From the NCBI GenBank assembly GCA_024195265.1, contig JAJLRJ010000011.1, forward strand, positions 24,292,527-24,356,526: a stretch of 64,000 bases of DNA. Reading direction: 5' to 3'. Each line of letters begins with the position of its first letter. Within the stretch, counting starts at the first letter, position 1. The notes under the pieces were generated by a model. That model searched no databases and was not told the DNA's origin. It saw nothing but the letters and a program-made list of their open reading frames with translations. Both the position numbers and the translations under genes were made by a program. Positions 35,395 through 50,200 of the stretch are shown here, one piece after another. This DNA comes from Dendrophyllia cribrosa (taxonomy: Eukaryota > Cnidaria > Anthozoa > Scleractinia > Dendrophylliidae).

Positions 35395-38300
35395 GTGAGT
35401 TTTATTTATAACTGCGTTCTTTTATCTACATAAGCCTTATAGTACAGTAACTTCTTAATTAAGCTTAAGCTGATTAAGCTAAGTTCACGGTTGTTATTTT
35501 CGCTTTTGTTTAAGACAACGGCGGCTGCAAACATTAGAACATAGCTCACTTTGATTGATATTGTTCGTGTATTACATTTACGTTATCTTATATAACGTAA
35601 TGTAACTTTCAATTATACAGTTTATGATAAAATGTACAGACGTACAGACGAAGCCACACTTTTTTGACAGAAGAAAACTAGCTTGGTAACCAAGCGTTTG
35701 TAGTATAAGCTTTTGGTTTACATATTATCTATGTTAAGGCCCGTTTACACGTGCGGTTTTTTATGCGATTTTTGTCACGCTCTCCAATGCTATTTTTGTT
35801 CCAATTGTAAACTAGCGGTAATTTCTGTGCGATTTGGGTGCGACATTTGCTTTCCTTTGCTATGATTTCCCCAAAATCACCGCAAAGAAATTGCATCAGG
35901 TTTCAAACATGTTCAAAACGTCTGCAACATCACACGACAAATCACTCCCAAATCGCACTGAAATCGCCGCTAGTTTACACATATATGTGATTTGAAGATG
36001 CAACTTGTGCGCGACAACAATTGCACAAAAAAGTGCAGCAAAAATTGGACAAAAAATCGCCTGTGTAAACGGTCCTTTAGTGGACAACCTTAAGCCTACG
36101 ATGCACGGTTCAACATTTGCTGATCAACATAATGTTACAACTGCTGTCCGACAAATGTTGAACAGTGTATCATGCCATGAAGGTCATTCAACATGTTGAA
36201 TGTTGTTGAACAAAAATAAGGACAGTCTTGCTCTGATTAGCTACATGTATGTTGTTCAACAAGTTGAAATGTGTTTTCCACTCATTCAACAAGTTGTAAC
36301 ATTGTTCAGTGTTGAACAATGTTGAAATGGTATGATTCACGTTATGGTACATGTACAGTGTACCATGACTGGATGCCTGCTTATGACAGATTTCAGTTGT
36401 GTCTAATGGACTGTCTGCTTATATATAGAAGTTGAGAAGTGTCTGCCTACATGTAGAACTGATCAAGAGGTGTAGTAATTAGCAAGTGGAGGATTGACAG
36501 TTTAAAAAAAAAATAATTATACTGTCAGTTACTGCTGAAGGGCTTCTCTTTAATTAACAAGCTGAGACTACAACGAAGCCAGGGCACAAACATAACATGT
36601 AACCTTTACCTCTAATATGCTAGTGATAATCTTTTTGCTTGTTAAATGCAAGCAATTATAGTCACTGACATTTTTGGTAATCATGGCTACCTGTACATGT
36701 ATATGTTCATAGAAAAATAGTAAGTAATATTTAATAGAATGGTCATGATAATCACAAACATAAAATTGAAGTTGTTCCAGACATGGTTTCATTTTCATTG
36801 TATTTCCCACTGTAAACTTTTTGTATTTTGTATTAACTTTTACATAATTTGTTCATGATGATAACATAATTCTTGATACACTTCAGGACTCCAGATGTTT
36901 TTAAATGTGTCTGAATATTTTTTGCTTGCAAACTTGTGTTAATACACTGTTGATTTTGCTTTGTTATCACTCACAAACTCTCAAAATTGCTCGCATGTTG
37001 TGAGTTTACAAGCATTTCGCAGCCAGTGAGTTCATGCAAGCTCAATCTGAAAGTTGGACAACAGTGCAGCTGAGGGCAATTGTACTGTACATGTAGATGT
37101 TGTAGTTCAATTTTATCCTTGATTCAATTTTCATTTTCCTTTGTTTTACATGTATATTCACTATCAGTATTTTAACATACACTGTACATGTAGAAAAGAA
37201 CAATAGAACTACAACATAGACAATTATATTTTGTTCCAGCCGTCACCCTTGGTCAGTGATTTTTCTTTGTTGAAAATATTAATAAAATTAATTTCATTGT
37301 TTTATTTTGTGCTTACATGTATGGTAGTCTCGTTCTCTCCATGGCCACATATTTTATTGGCCAAATAATGTAAGAGGACTACATGTGTATGCATGGTAGT
37401 CACATTTGATAGGGTGCTTGTCATCTCGTTTAGGGGTTAAAATGTGTAGATTGGTACCGCTTATGTTGCTAAAATCTAAAGTGACCATTAGAATTATCCT
37501 GGTACCATTTAGGGTATTGAGCCTAAAAATTTGACAGCAACTTTTAGAATTGGTACCTCTTACATGTAGGGATAAAACTCTATTTGAATCACCACACTCA
37601 TCAAACAAGATTCTGGTACCTTTTCTGAGAGTATCTTTCAAACATTTCCGACTAGCACCCCCATCATTTTTATACCGAAATCCTCCCGGGATTTTCTCCG
37701 GCTCCTGGCCCTAGCTTATTGACTGCCCCAGCTACAAAAATACAAGAATTTCCCCTGGCCAGTTAATTAACAGTTGGAGTCCTGGATACTTTGACAGCAA
37801 AACAAAACATATTGACAACACTGGAAACCATTTTTTCTCCTCATTGCGACTATCCCCTCATTTGTACAATGTACTTTTTTTGGCTGGTAATTGGTTTCTG
37901 CTTTTTAACAGGCAGTTTTTTGTTTTGATATGTTTTGTTAGATCTGGAAGTGTCAATCTTAAACAATTCCAACGGCAAACAGTTGATTTTGTAGAAGGGA
38001 CAGTTGAGAATTATGCTGGGTAGGTAAATGTTAAATGCAATACCATTGTAAAAAAGTACAAATTTGTACAGTGGAACCCCGTTAATACGGTCACCAACGG
38101 GCCATGAAAATTTGGCCGTAGTATCGGGGTGGCCGCATTAACGGGGTTTAATTTAAGAAAATGTATGGGTGCGCGTTTCGCCGGGACAAAAAAAACTGAC
38201 CGTAATAACAAGGTGACCGTATTAACGAGGTGACCCTAAGGCGGGGTTCCACTGTACCTGATTAATACCCTAGAATGTGTGGTTCCAGGTTCGAATACCA

Positions 38301-39068
38301 TACCCATTTCGAGGTGGTTGACAGTCTCAAAATTAAAAAAAAAAAGCCATTGTAGTTTTTAAAGGAAAGTATGAAGCAAAATTGGAATTCCAGATGAAAG
38401 TTGGGGTTCAAAATTGGGATGATGGCAAATTGGCGGGGGGGGGGGGGGGGGGGGGGGGGAGGGGGGGGGGATGGTGAAGTTTGCTTATAAGCTTTTTAAT
38501 TGATGAGTTTAACAGGTTGTAACAGATCAAATCTTTTTTTCATATTTCAGAACAGCAGTTCGAATATCATTCATTGTATTTTCAGAAGACAAATACACAA
38601 AAACTGTGTTGCCACTGACTGGTAACAGGTGCGTAGCATTTAACAAATACATTCCTTTTTGCTGTGTGACTGTTCAGTTACAGATCAGTTAGAAATGCAG
38701 CATCAGTAGGCATGCACGTTGCATGCACTGTAATTTGCAGCATACATGCAGCATTTAGGAAGAGTACACCATGTAGATCACAGATGACCTCAAAATGTGG
38801 TAACAAAAGTTCCTGACAGTTATTAAATGGTCACTGATGTTTTTACCACATCTTTTGTGATCTTAAGTACATGACTGTATAACTTACAGACATGCAACAA
38901 TTAAATAGACTTAAGAAAAATATCAAACCATGTCAGTATGAAAACAAGTTTACCGCAATATTGTGTTATGCATTCAAGCATTTTCTTTAATTCAAAGGTT
39001 GGCTCACATATGCAGGAGCATTTGATTCTTAGTAGTCATTACCTTGACTGCTAAACATTTTTACAGGG

Positions 39069-39099
<31 letters not shown>

Positions 39100-42000
39100 A
39101 TAATCGGCCTCAAATCGCATCTGATCACAAAATTCACGAAAAATGGCATAATTCGTAAAAAATCACACAAAATCGCATAATGTGAACAAACCACACGATA
39201 CACTATCGCTTTTAATTAGCTAAGAAACTTAAGCTAAAATTTGTTTTTTTTTCTATTGAATTATCTGTATCAAATAAAACAAACCGCCACTTTCGATCGA
39301 AACTGTGTTCGTTCTTGGCCACAACAAGCTTGGTAACCGCGTAAATTTCTTTAGCACGTTTTATTTAGCCTGGTTACTAAGGTTAACCAAGATGGCTGCT
39401 TGTTTACAGACTCTTTTCTTGGATTCTGTCGTTAGTTTTGGATGTTCCTTCATAGCTAAAAGCTTCAAAATGTCCCACAAAGATAGCGAGCACCGTTTTT
39501 AAAACAGGTATTTTCGTTTTCTTCCTCTGAAACCTAGTAAAACATGCATAAAAAAGTTCCAGAAAAAGTCGCATAATTTCAGCATAATAGTCCTTGCTTA
39601 TCGCATAATTTGCCACGAAAAAATCACGTAATTTCCATTTTTTATCGCGTAATATCAGAAGCCCTGTTTTTAGATGTCTTATCACTTGCCCAATAATATT
39701 GTCCACATTTTACGACAACAACAACAAGTCTTATTAAAAAAAAAAACCAGAACTACATTTTAGCTGCCCGCATTTAGCAAAGGCTGTTCTAGGCAGGCAG
39801 ATTAAATAAAAGTACATGGAGAAAATTATAAATTCTACCATGTTGGATAAATAGAGAAAGCAGATTCTCTATGACGTACAGTTGTACTCAACTGTGCATT
39901 TTGTACTCTAGAACAAACTGGGTTACATAATGACCAATCAAAGACAAAAAGCACATAAAATTCAGTGTGTTGTACATGACTATACAGTATGTTACACTGT
40001 ATGTATTGTGAATGTGAATATATGAACATCATATATTTGAACTGCGGATAAACATGAGTGAAATTATTTATGATCCTTACAGTATGCCTCTCAACTTAAG
40101 CAGTTGAAAAAGCAACCTGGAAAAAAATCAGGCTTGAACGGGATTCAAACCCATGACCTTGCGATACCGGTGCAATGCTCTATCCACCGAGCTATCAAGC
40201 CACATGGATAGATGGTCAATTGTGAATTCGTAATATACCCTATGATAGTGAATACATATGAATGTGAATATATAAATATCATATATTTGAACTGCGGATA
40301 AACATGAGTGAAATTTATGATCCTTGCAGTGTGCTCTCAACTTAAGCAGTTGAAAAAGGAACCTGAAAAAAATTCAGGCTTGAACGGGATTCAAACCCAT
40401 GACCTTGCGATACCCCGGTGCATTGCTCTATCCACCGAGCTATCAAGCCACATGGATAGATGGTCAATTGTGAATTCGTAATATACCCTATGATAGTGAA
40501 TACATATGAATGTGAATATATAAATATCATATATATGAACTGCGGATAAACATGAGTGAAATTTATGATCCTCGCAGTGTGCTCTCAACTTAAGCAGTTG
40601 AAAAAGGAACCTGAAAAAAATTCAGGCTTGAACGGGATTCAAACCCATGACCTTGCGATACCGGTGCAATGCTCTATCCACTGAGCTATCAAGCCACATG
40701 GATAGATGGTCAATTGTGAGTTCGTAATAAACTGTATACCTGTTGATAGTGAATACATATCAATGTGAATATATGAATATATTCTTGAACTGCGATAAAC
40801 ATGAGTGAAAGTTATGATCCTCGCAGTGTGCTCTCAACTTAAGCAGTTGAAAAAGCAACCTGAAAAAAATTCAGGCTTGAACGGGATTCGAACCCATGAC
40901 CTTGCGATACCGGTGCAATGCTCTATCCACTGAGCTATCAAGCCACATGGATAGATGGTCAATTGTGAGTTCGTATAACATATGAACTGTTCAAGCCTGA
41001 ATTGTTTGCTCGCGCAGTATTGCTTGCGTGACACGCACACGTAAGGAAATTTATATTGTCCCTCAAAACTGTAGTCGGCCACCTTAAGTTGAGAGCACAC
41101 TGCGAAGATCATAAATTTCACTCATGTTTATCTGCAGTTCAAATACACTGTATATGATATTCATATATTCAAATTCATATGTATTCACTGTCATCAGGTA
41201 TATTACAAACTCACAATTGACCATCTATCCATAGCTCAGTGGATAGAGCATTGCACCAGTATCGCAAGGTCATGGGTTTGAATCCCGTTCAAGCCTGAAT
41301 TTTTTTCAGGTTGCTTTTTCAACTGCTTAAGTTGAGAGCACACTGCGAGGATCATAAATTTCATGTATGTATTGTATTGTTCCAAATAATTTCCATAATC
41401 TGATGTGCATTTTCTGATCATGATGAAACATACAAGTCATGTAATTTACAGTAAATGGCACTGGTGAGATTTTCCTTAATACACAATCATGTAAACAAGA
41501 TAGAAATAGCATCAAACTCGGAAAAAATTCCAGGTTTCAGATGGGATTTGAACCCACGACCCTCTGTTATCTAGCCGGATGCTCTACCACTGAGCTACAT
41601 GTACTGGGACATTAAAATATTAGTCATGTGTTTCCAAAAAACGACATGTAATCTTTTGTATATTATTTTTCTTTAAGGGCTAAAATTAAGCAAGGACTGG
41701 AAGCCTTAAGAAAAGTGATGCCTGGAGGTGGAACATCATTAAGAAAAGCACTAAGACTGGTATGTACATAAAACACAGTCATAAAATTTAAAAAAAAAAA
41801 AAAGGACAGTCTGTCCCACTGAAATAGCAAAAATTTGCTTGGCTTATTTCCACGTTATATTGCCAAATGCTACCAAATATACAACCGAGTTGGATAAAAA
41901 GATCTACAGAGCCAAACGAAAGCAGTACATGTACATGTACATGTACATGTAGTTTGGAGATGAAGTAGTGCAGGATTGCAAGAATTGAAGTGGATAACTG

Positions 42001-45000
42001 TTCATAAAGTTTGATTTATTGATCACCTGTCAAATCAAATTTGCCATTCTTGTGAAATTTTGACTTTCCTAGCCATTCGTATTTCGTTGAACTCCCGGCA
42101 GGAATCAAATTGGCGATGGTTTCTTCCAATTTCATAGTCAAACCTCTAATAAGCAGTCACCCTTTGGGAATAGCCAACTGACTGCTTAATAAAGAGTGAC
42201 CCGTTTAAGAGAGGTCAATTGTTTACAGTAAATATGGGAGCAACTTTATTCTGGGGATTTGTTAACTGACCACTAATTAATACAGGGTGACCGCTTAATT
42301 TAAGAGGGCTGCATAATAGAGGTTTGACTATAATAAAGTATTAGCTTAAAGGAAGCTGTTGGCCCAGATAATAAGTGTCCCTTTAAATATACAATTAATA
42401 GTCAACAAACAATAGTCAATTATACAATGTCATTTATGTAATACAGTGTTCCAGTTAACTTTCAAAGGCAGGGAGTCAATGAATAATTTTAAGGGGTCAA
42501 CAGGTTGTGTGTCTCTCTAAATCTTCTCAAGTTAGCCATTTGATTTGCCAGGTCAGGAAGCCAGCCTTGTCGGGTTTTTGACCCGAGACCCCTATCTTAT
42601 CTTACACTGGTAATATATAAAGTACAGTACATGTAATATGTAATTAAGGTACTTTTCTTGTACAGCGAAGGGAAATCGCATGTTGTGTAAGAGATTGTGA
42701 AAATCAACAAACCTCCAAATCTAAATTACATATCATTCAAACTGACCAATCAGGCGTCAGCCAAANNNNNNNNNNNNNNNNNNNNNNNNNNNNNNNNNNN
42801 NNNNNNNNNNNNNNNNNNNNNNNNNNNNNNNNNNNNNNNNNNNNNNNNNNNNNNNNNNNNNNNNNNNNNNNNNNNNNNNNNNNNNNNNNNNNNNNNNNNN
42901 NNNNNNNNNNNNNNNNNNNNNNNNNNNNNNNNNNNNNNNNNNNNNNNNNNNNNNNNNNNNNNNNNNNNNNNNNNNNNNNNNNNNNNNNNNNNNNNNNNNN
43001 NNNNNNNNNNNNNNNNNNNNNNNNNNNNNNNNNNNNNNNNNNNNNNNNNNNNNNNNNNNNNNNNNNNNNNNNNNNNNNNNNNNNNNNNNNNNNNNNNNNN
43101 NNNNNNNNNNNNNNNNNNNNNNNNNNNNNNNNNNNNNNNNNNNNNNNNNNNNNNNNNNNNNNNNNNNNNNNNNNNNNNNNNNNNNNNNNNNNNNNNNNNN
43201 NNNNNNNNNNNNNNNNNNNNNNNNNNNNNNNNNNNNNNNNNNNNNNNNNNNNNNNNNNNNNNNNNAAAACCAGAACTACATTTTAGCTGCCCGCATTTAG
43301 CAAAGGCTGTTCTAGGCAGGCAGATTAAATAAAAGTACATGGAGAAAATTATAAATTCTACCATGTTGGATAAATAGAGAAAGCAGATTCTCTATGACGT
43401 ACAGTTGTACTCAACTGTGCATTTTGTACTCTAGAACAAACTGGGTTACATAATGACCAATCAAAGACAAAAAGCACATAAAATTCAGTGTGTTGTACAT
43501 GACTATACAGTATGTTACACTGTATGTATTGTGAATGTGAATATATGAACATCATATATTTGAACTGCGGATAAACATGAGTGAAATTATTTATGATCCT
43601 TACAGTATGCTCTCAACTTAAGCAGTTGAAAAAGCAACCTGGAAAAAAATCAGGCTTGAACGGGATTCAAACCCATGACCTTGCGATACCGGTGCAATGC
43701 TCTATCCACCGAGCTATCAAGCCACATGGATAGATGGTCAATTGTGAATTCGTAATATACCCTATGATAGTGAATACATATGAATGTGAATATATAAATA
43801 TCATATATTTGAACTGCGGATAAACATGAGTGAAATTTATGATCCTTGCAGTGTGCTCTCAACTTAAGCAGTTGAAAAAGGAACCTGAAAAAAATTCAGG
43901 CTTGAACGGGATTCAAACCCATGACCTTGCGATACCGGTGCATTGCTCTATCCACCGAGCTATCAAGCCACATGGATAGATGGTCAATTGTGAATTCGTA
44001 ATATACCCTATGATAGTGAATACATATGAATGTGAATATATAAATATCATATATATGAACTGCGGATAAACATGAGTGAAATTTATGATCCTCGCAGTGT
44101 GCTCTCAACTTAAGCAGTTGAAAAAGGAACCTGAAAAAAATTCAGGCTTGAACGGGATTCAAACCCATGACCTTGCGATACCGGTGCAATGCTCTATCCA
44201 CTGAGCTATCAAGCCACATGGATAGATGGTCAATTGTGAGTTCGTAATAAACTGTATACCTGTTGATAGTGAATACATATCAATGTGAATATATGAATAT
44301 ATTCTTGAACTGCGATAAACATGAGTGAAAGTTATGATCCTCGCAGTGTGCTCTCAACTTAAGCAGTTGAAAAAGCAACCTGAAAAAAATTCAGGCTTGA
44401 ACGGGATTCGAACCCATGACCTTGCGATACCGGTGCAATGCTCTATCCACTGAGCTATCAAGCCACATGGATAGATGGTCAATTGTGAGTTCGTATAACA
44501 TATGAACTGTTCAAGCCTGAATTGTTTGCTCGCGCAGTATTGCTTGCGTGACACGCACACGTAAGGAAATTTATATTGTCCCTCAAAACTGTAGTCGGCC
44601 ACCTTAAGTTGAGAGCACACTGCGAAGATCATAAATTTCACTCATGTTTATCTGCAGTTCAAATACACTGTATATGATATTCATATATTCAAATTCATAT
44701 GTATTCACTGTCATCAGGTATATTACAAACTCACAATTGACCATCTATCCATAGCTCAGTGGATAGAGCATTGCACCAGTATCGCAAGGTCATGGGTTTG
44801 AATCCCGTTCAAGCCTGAATTTTTTTCAGGTTGCTTTTTCAACTGCTTAAGTTGAGAGCACACTGCGAGGATCATAAATTTCATGTATGTATTGTATTGT
44901 TCCAAATAATTTCCATAATCTGATGTGCATTTTCTGATCATGATGAAACATACAAGTCATGTAATTTACAGTAAATGGCACTGGTGAGATTTTCCTTAAT

Positions 45001-47192
45001 ACACAATCATGTAAACAAGATAGAAATAGCATCAAACTCGGAAAAAATTCCAGGTTTCAGATGGGATTTGAACCCACGACCCTCTGTTATCTAGCCGGAT
45101 GCTCTACCACTGAGCTACATGTACTGGGACATTAAAATATTAGTCATGTGTTTCCAAAAAACGACATGTAATCTTTTGTATATTATTTTTCTTTAAGGGC
45201 TAAAATTAAGCAAGGACTGGAAGCCTTAAGAAAAGTGATGCCTGGAGGTGGAACATCATTAAGAAAAGCACTAAGACTGGTATGTACATAAAACACAGTC
45301 ATAAAATTTAAAAAAAAAAAAAAGGACAGTCTGTCCCACTGAAATAGCAAAAATTTGCTTGGCTTATTTCCACGTTATATTGCCAAATGCTACCAAATAT
45401 ACAACCGAGTTGGATAAAAAGATCTACAGAGCCAAACGAAAGCAGTACATGTACATGTACATGTACATGTAGTTTGGAGATGAAGTAGTGCAGGATTGCA
45501 AGAATTGAAGTGGATAACTGTTCATAAAGTTTGATTTATTGATCACCTGTCAAATCAAATTTGCCATTCTTGTGAAATTTTGACTTTCCTAGCCATTCGT
45601 ATTTCGTTGAACTCCCGGCAGGAATCAAATTGGCGATGGTTTCTTCCAATTTCATAGTCAAACCTCTAATAAGCAGTCACCCTTTGGGAATAGCCAACTG
45701 ACTGCTTAATAAAGAGTGACCCGTTTAAGAGAGGTCAATTGTTTACAGTAAATATGGGAGCAACTTTATTCTGGGGATTTGTTAACTGACCACTAATTAA
45801 TACAGGGTGACCGCTTAATTTAAGAGGGCTGCATAATAGAGGTTTGACTATAATAAAGTATTAGCTTAAAGGAAGCTGTTGGCCCAGATAATAAGTGTCC
45901 CTTTAAATATACAATTAATAGTCAACAAACAATAGTCAATTATACAATGTCATTTATGTAATACAGTGTTCCAGTTAACTTTCAAAGGCAGGGAGTCAAT
46001 GAATAATTTTAAGGGGTCAACAGGTTGTGTGTCTCTCTAAATCTTCTCAAGTTAGCCATTTGATTTGCCAGGTCAGGAAGCCAGCCTTGTCGGGTTTTTG
46101 ACCCGAGACCCCTATCTTATCTTACACTGGTAATATATAAAGTACAGTACATGTAATATGTAATTAAGGTACTTTTCTTGTACAGCGAAGGGAAATCGCA
46201 TGTTGTGTAAGAGATTGTGAAAATCAACAAACCTGCCAAATCTAAATTACATATCATTCAAACTGACCAATAAGGCGTCAGCCAAAACAATAACCCTGCT
46301 ACCCCATGCAGTATATGATACTAAACTGTCTGATAATACAGTACATGTATACTAAAACTAATTTTCATAAAAATAATTGCCTCAGTCTGGGAGTTAAAGC
46401 TGGGTACAGTAAATTGAAGCAGAAGAAATCAATCTACATGTAAATGTTGTGGTTCAATTTTATCCTTGGTTCAAATTTATTTTCCTTTGTTTTTGGCTAT
46501 GGTAATGTATGATAATGAGTTTTAAACAAAGAAAAATAAAATTTGAACCAAGGATAAAATTGAACCACAACATAATTATATGTTGTACATGTAGTTCAAA
46601 TTTTATCCTTGATTCAAATTTCATTTTGCTTTGTTTTATATTCATTATCATATATTAGCATAGAAAAGAACAATGGAAAATAAAGGTTGAACCAAGGATA
46701 AAATTGAACTACAACATAATTATATTTACAAGTACATATTGTATTACTGTAAGTAAGTAGTTGCATGGGTTTTGAGGTACATGTACATGAAAAGAAAAAT
46801 TTAGCCAGGTTTAATTATCCTAAATTTGAATTTGAAGGCGAAATTGTACGCAATGTACTAATAACTGTAGTTAACATTTGGACCCTCCAATAATTATAAT
46901 ATTATACAGCTGCAGCAAATAATTATCTACTCTCTGGTATTTTCAACAGGCAAACAGTCAAATAAAGGAATTAGGAGGTAAGGTTTGGAAGTATGTTTTC
47001 ATTTGCACCTTGTTTTGGAAAGACAGGTCTAGTGGTGTACAATGTAGGTGTTACCTTGTCCCCCCTCCCCCCCCTTCCCCCCTTCCCCCCTCCCCCTATC
47101 TTGCAAAAAAAATTAAGGCCTGAATGGCCAAAAATGTTTGCAGTCTCTAACATTTTCATTCCACCAGACCCCCCCCCCCCCCCCTCCAAGTC

Positions 47193-47223
<31 letters not shown>

Positions 47224-50200
47224 AGATGGAGTCTGGATCCACTACTGGTAAAAGGGAAGATATTTCGAGGATCGTGGCTGCTGCACCGACTAGGTGGTCT
47301 GGACCCCACAGGGTTAAATCCCCTGGAAAATTGTGAATGGGTAGTAAATACTTGCCAAATATAAAATTAATGTGATTTGTTACTAGGCACTTTGACAGAA
47401 TCATAAGAGTATTCATAATGCGATTGTTCAACTGTGCACTGACAATTTTTGATGGCTTCCCTCTCTGACTTCTTTGATTTTTTTAGACTCATTTTGTTTT
47501 TGTTTCAATTTGTTTCCCTTATAATCTCATACGGGAATGAACGGTCACTTTTATGGCATGTTTGTAGTGTACTTCAGTATTGTGTTAAACCTGCGGTCTG
47601 AGGCCCAGTTTTACCAGTGCTCTAGACTGCGAGCAATCTTTTTTTTTTGTTGGTCCACCTTGCACGTGAGCAAAAGAACAGTGAAGCTGCAAGGAATGAG
47701 GTCATCGGCCCGATGAAAAGTCAAAATGTACTTTTCCTCGGGCTGGTGCCCTCATTCCTCGCCATATGTGATCACTCGGGGAATGGTTTACCAAGTGAAA
47801 TGAAATAGAGCCTGATCGCAAGATTGTGTTGTTAACTTGCAGGAACCCAAGCAAGTATTGTAATTATACTGACAGATGGAAGAATTGAGGACATGGGCAG
47901 CTCAACAGATGAGGTGTGTTTATTGTGACTCACAGTATGTACATGTACATGTGGGTGGCTGTGTTCAACACTTTGTCCTCACACATCCATGTTTTTGATG
48001 CAACCAGATTGGACACCTTGATAAGAGACTCTTGTATTGGAACCCTTTCACTCCCTCAATATTAATTATCCCTCACTCCCAGAGTCAATTATGGAGAAAT
48101 GCAGTGTAGTTCTAACTTTTGAGTCTGTGGACAAAATCCTATGGTGTGACCATTCAAATGAAACCTCTTGAGCAGTACTTTTTCATGGTACCATTAGTAA
48201 GTTTCTCAATATTTTACAAAATGAAATTTGGAGTTTTTCTTGAATTTTGTTCTTTGGCACTCTTAGGAGCGATTAAGGGTTAACTGCATGGTTAGCTTTC
48301 AGTTAAGGTTAGGGTTACATGTGGCAGTTCATATAAATTAGTTAAATTTAGGCCTAAACAACCCAAAAAACTAGGTGGTACTCTGGTATTGTAGGCTCTG
48401 TAATCCTATGTCTAGCTACTGAGTGTGGATTTAAAAAATTTGTCGATGATCACGTTATGTAATTCTCAATAAGGTGTCCAACCTATCTCACTCCCACACC
48501 CCGTCGCACCCATTCTGGGTAATATTACCTATTTTTGTTTATAATTCTATATTGTAAAAATGTTCTTTGTAAATTATGGTAGTAAAGTGTGTTTTGTATG
48601 TTACCTAATGCCGACCTTCTCACAATCCCCAGGGTATCTCTTCTTCCTGTCGCTGGGGAGGGGGGGGGGGGGGGGGGGGGGGGGGGTGGGGCATGAAGAA
48701 GAGAGACCCTGGGAACGAGGTTGTTTTCGATGTTTTTTATTTGAAGACTGTTTCTTTTTAAATTCTTTTTTTACATGGCTAGGCATAATCCATCCACAAA
48801 AATAGATAGCTCTGCGTAATGGACTTTTGAAGGGGCTATTTCACAAGGATTTGACTGTTTGGTTTTATTTTGGTCAAAACTCTCCTAAAATTACTGACAG
48901 CACCTTCAGTCATACACAAAGTTTTCTTTGAGCATAAAAAGGAAGATAATTATTATAAAATGAATTCTCAAAGGAAAAACGAACCATAGCCATTTATCAT
49001 CAGTGTTTCAAAGATATGAAAGGAGAACTTGAAAATTTTAGGCTTAACTTTTTAATTTGCAGTCCATTTCCACTTTGGCCATCTGCTGCTAAAAACAGTA
49101 CATCAATAGTTTTAGTGCATTGGTGACTGTTAACCCTTTCACTCCCAGAATCAATTATGGAGACATGTAGTGTAATTCTAACTTTTGAGTCTGTTGATGA
49201 AATCCTATGGTGTGACCATTAATGAAATCTCTTTGGCAGTACTTTTGCATGGTATCATTTGTTTTTAAATATTTCACAAAATGGAATTTCGGATATTTCT
49301 TGAATTTTGATCTTTGGCACTCTTGCGAGTTAGGGGTTAACAAAACTAGACACTTATTTTAATGTTTCCTTTGATACAAATATATCTTTTGGCTTATTAA
49401 AGTGATGCTACGATCTGGTGACACGGCCCCTTTAAAATTCTAGTGTTCGATGATCTAGCCTGTTCCAGGCGTTCAGACAGTGGGGAAAGCGCGAATAGTT
49501 GGGGAAGGCTCGAAGAAAAGCGAGCGAAAAAATGCGGGGAGACGAGTACCCAGTCTCCCCGCAATTTTTTCGCTCGCTATTCTTCGCGCCTTCCCAACTA
49601 TTGGCGGTTTCCCCACTATCTGAACGCCTGGAACAGGCTATCGATGATCAATCATGCTACATGTACTTACATGTAGGTCATGTTTTCATGTTTTCACCAG
49701 CCTCTCTTGCCAAAGGAAAAAAAACATTAGAATTTAGTTTTATCGACTGAGTCGATAAGGTAAATTGACCACCGTAAAAAGATTCAAATAGCTGACGTTT
49801 CGAGCGCTAGCCCTTCGTCGGAGCGAATCAAGGAATTGTGGGTAGTGTGTGGTTTTATATAGTAAGCGGTGGAGCTACGCTATTGGTGGAAATTTGGTGA
49901 CGTGAAAAACAAATGTAGATTAGTTGAATGAAAAGCGTTCGTTGATTCCGTGGGGTTTGAGAGTGCCGATTTGAAAGATGATTTTTTGTTCTAGGTTTTT
50001 ACGGCTTTCTGTGTTACCCTGGTGTAGGGAAAGGCCGCAGATTGTCATGTGTTGTTTAGAATGGTTAGTAAGATTAAAATGGCGCGCGACTGGTTTGGAT
50101 GCGTCTTTGTCATTTTTTTCAACGTCTCGGAGATGTTCACGAAAACGGTCGCCCAGTCTTCTCCCTGTTTCGCCAATGTATATCTTTTTGCAAAAAGTAC

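Larger units (their letters stand above)
39743..42765. repeat. Duplicated block, copy A (before the gap)
   Basis: Matches 43,266-46,286 almost base for base, apart from a few 1-3-nt indels and substitutions (for example near 40,087, 40,411 and 42,712). It stops exactly at the N run. Confidence 0.95.

Noticed and set aside
40131..40944. Cluster of functional tRNA genes
   Set aside because: The anticodon arm is imperfect and each core is embedded in a larger repeated unit, which fits a tRNA-derived repeat.
42697..43364. Long open frames across the N run
   Set aside because: They consist mostly of unknown residues from the 500-N gap; no real coding evidence.
41678..45279. Mutually exclusive duplicated exons of the ANTXR-like gene
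   Set aside because: The copies are identical and the duplicate block ends exactly at a fixed-size gap, so an assembly artefact is far more likely.
46971..47431. Pro-rich and Gly-rich ORFs
   Set aside because: They come from C homopolymers and CCCCTT tracts in an ANTXR-like intron.
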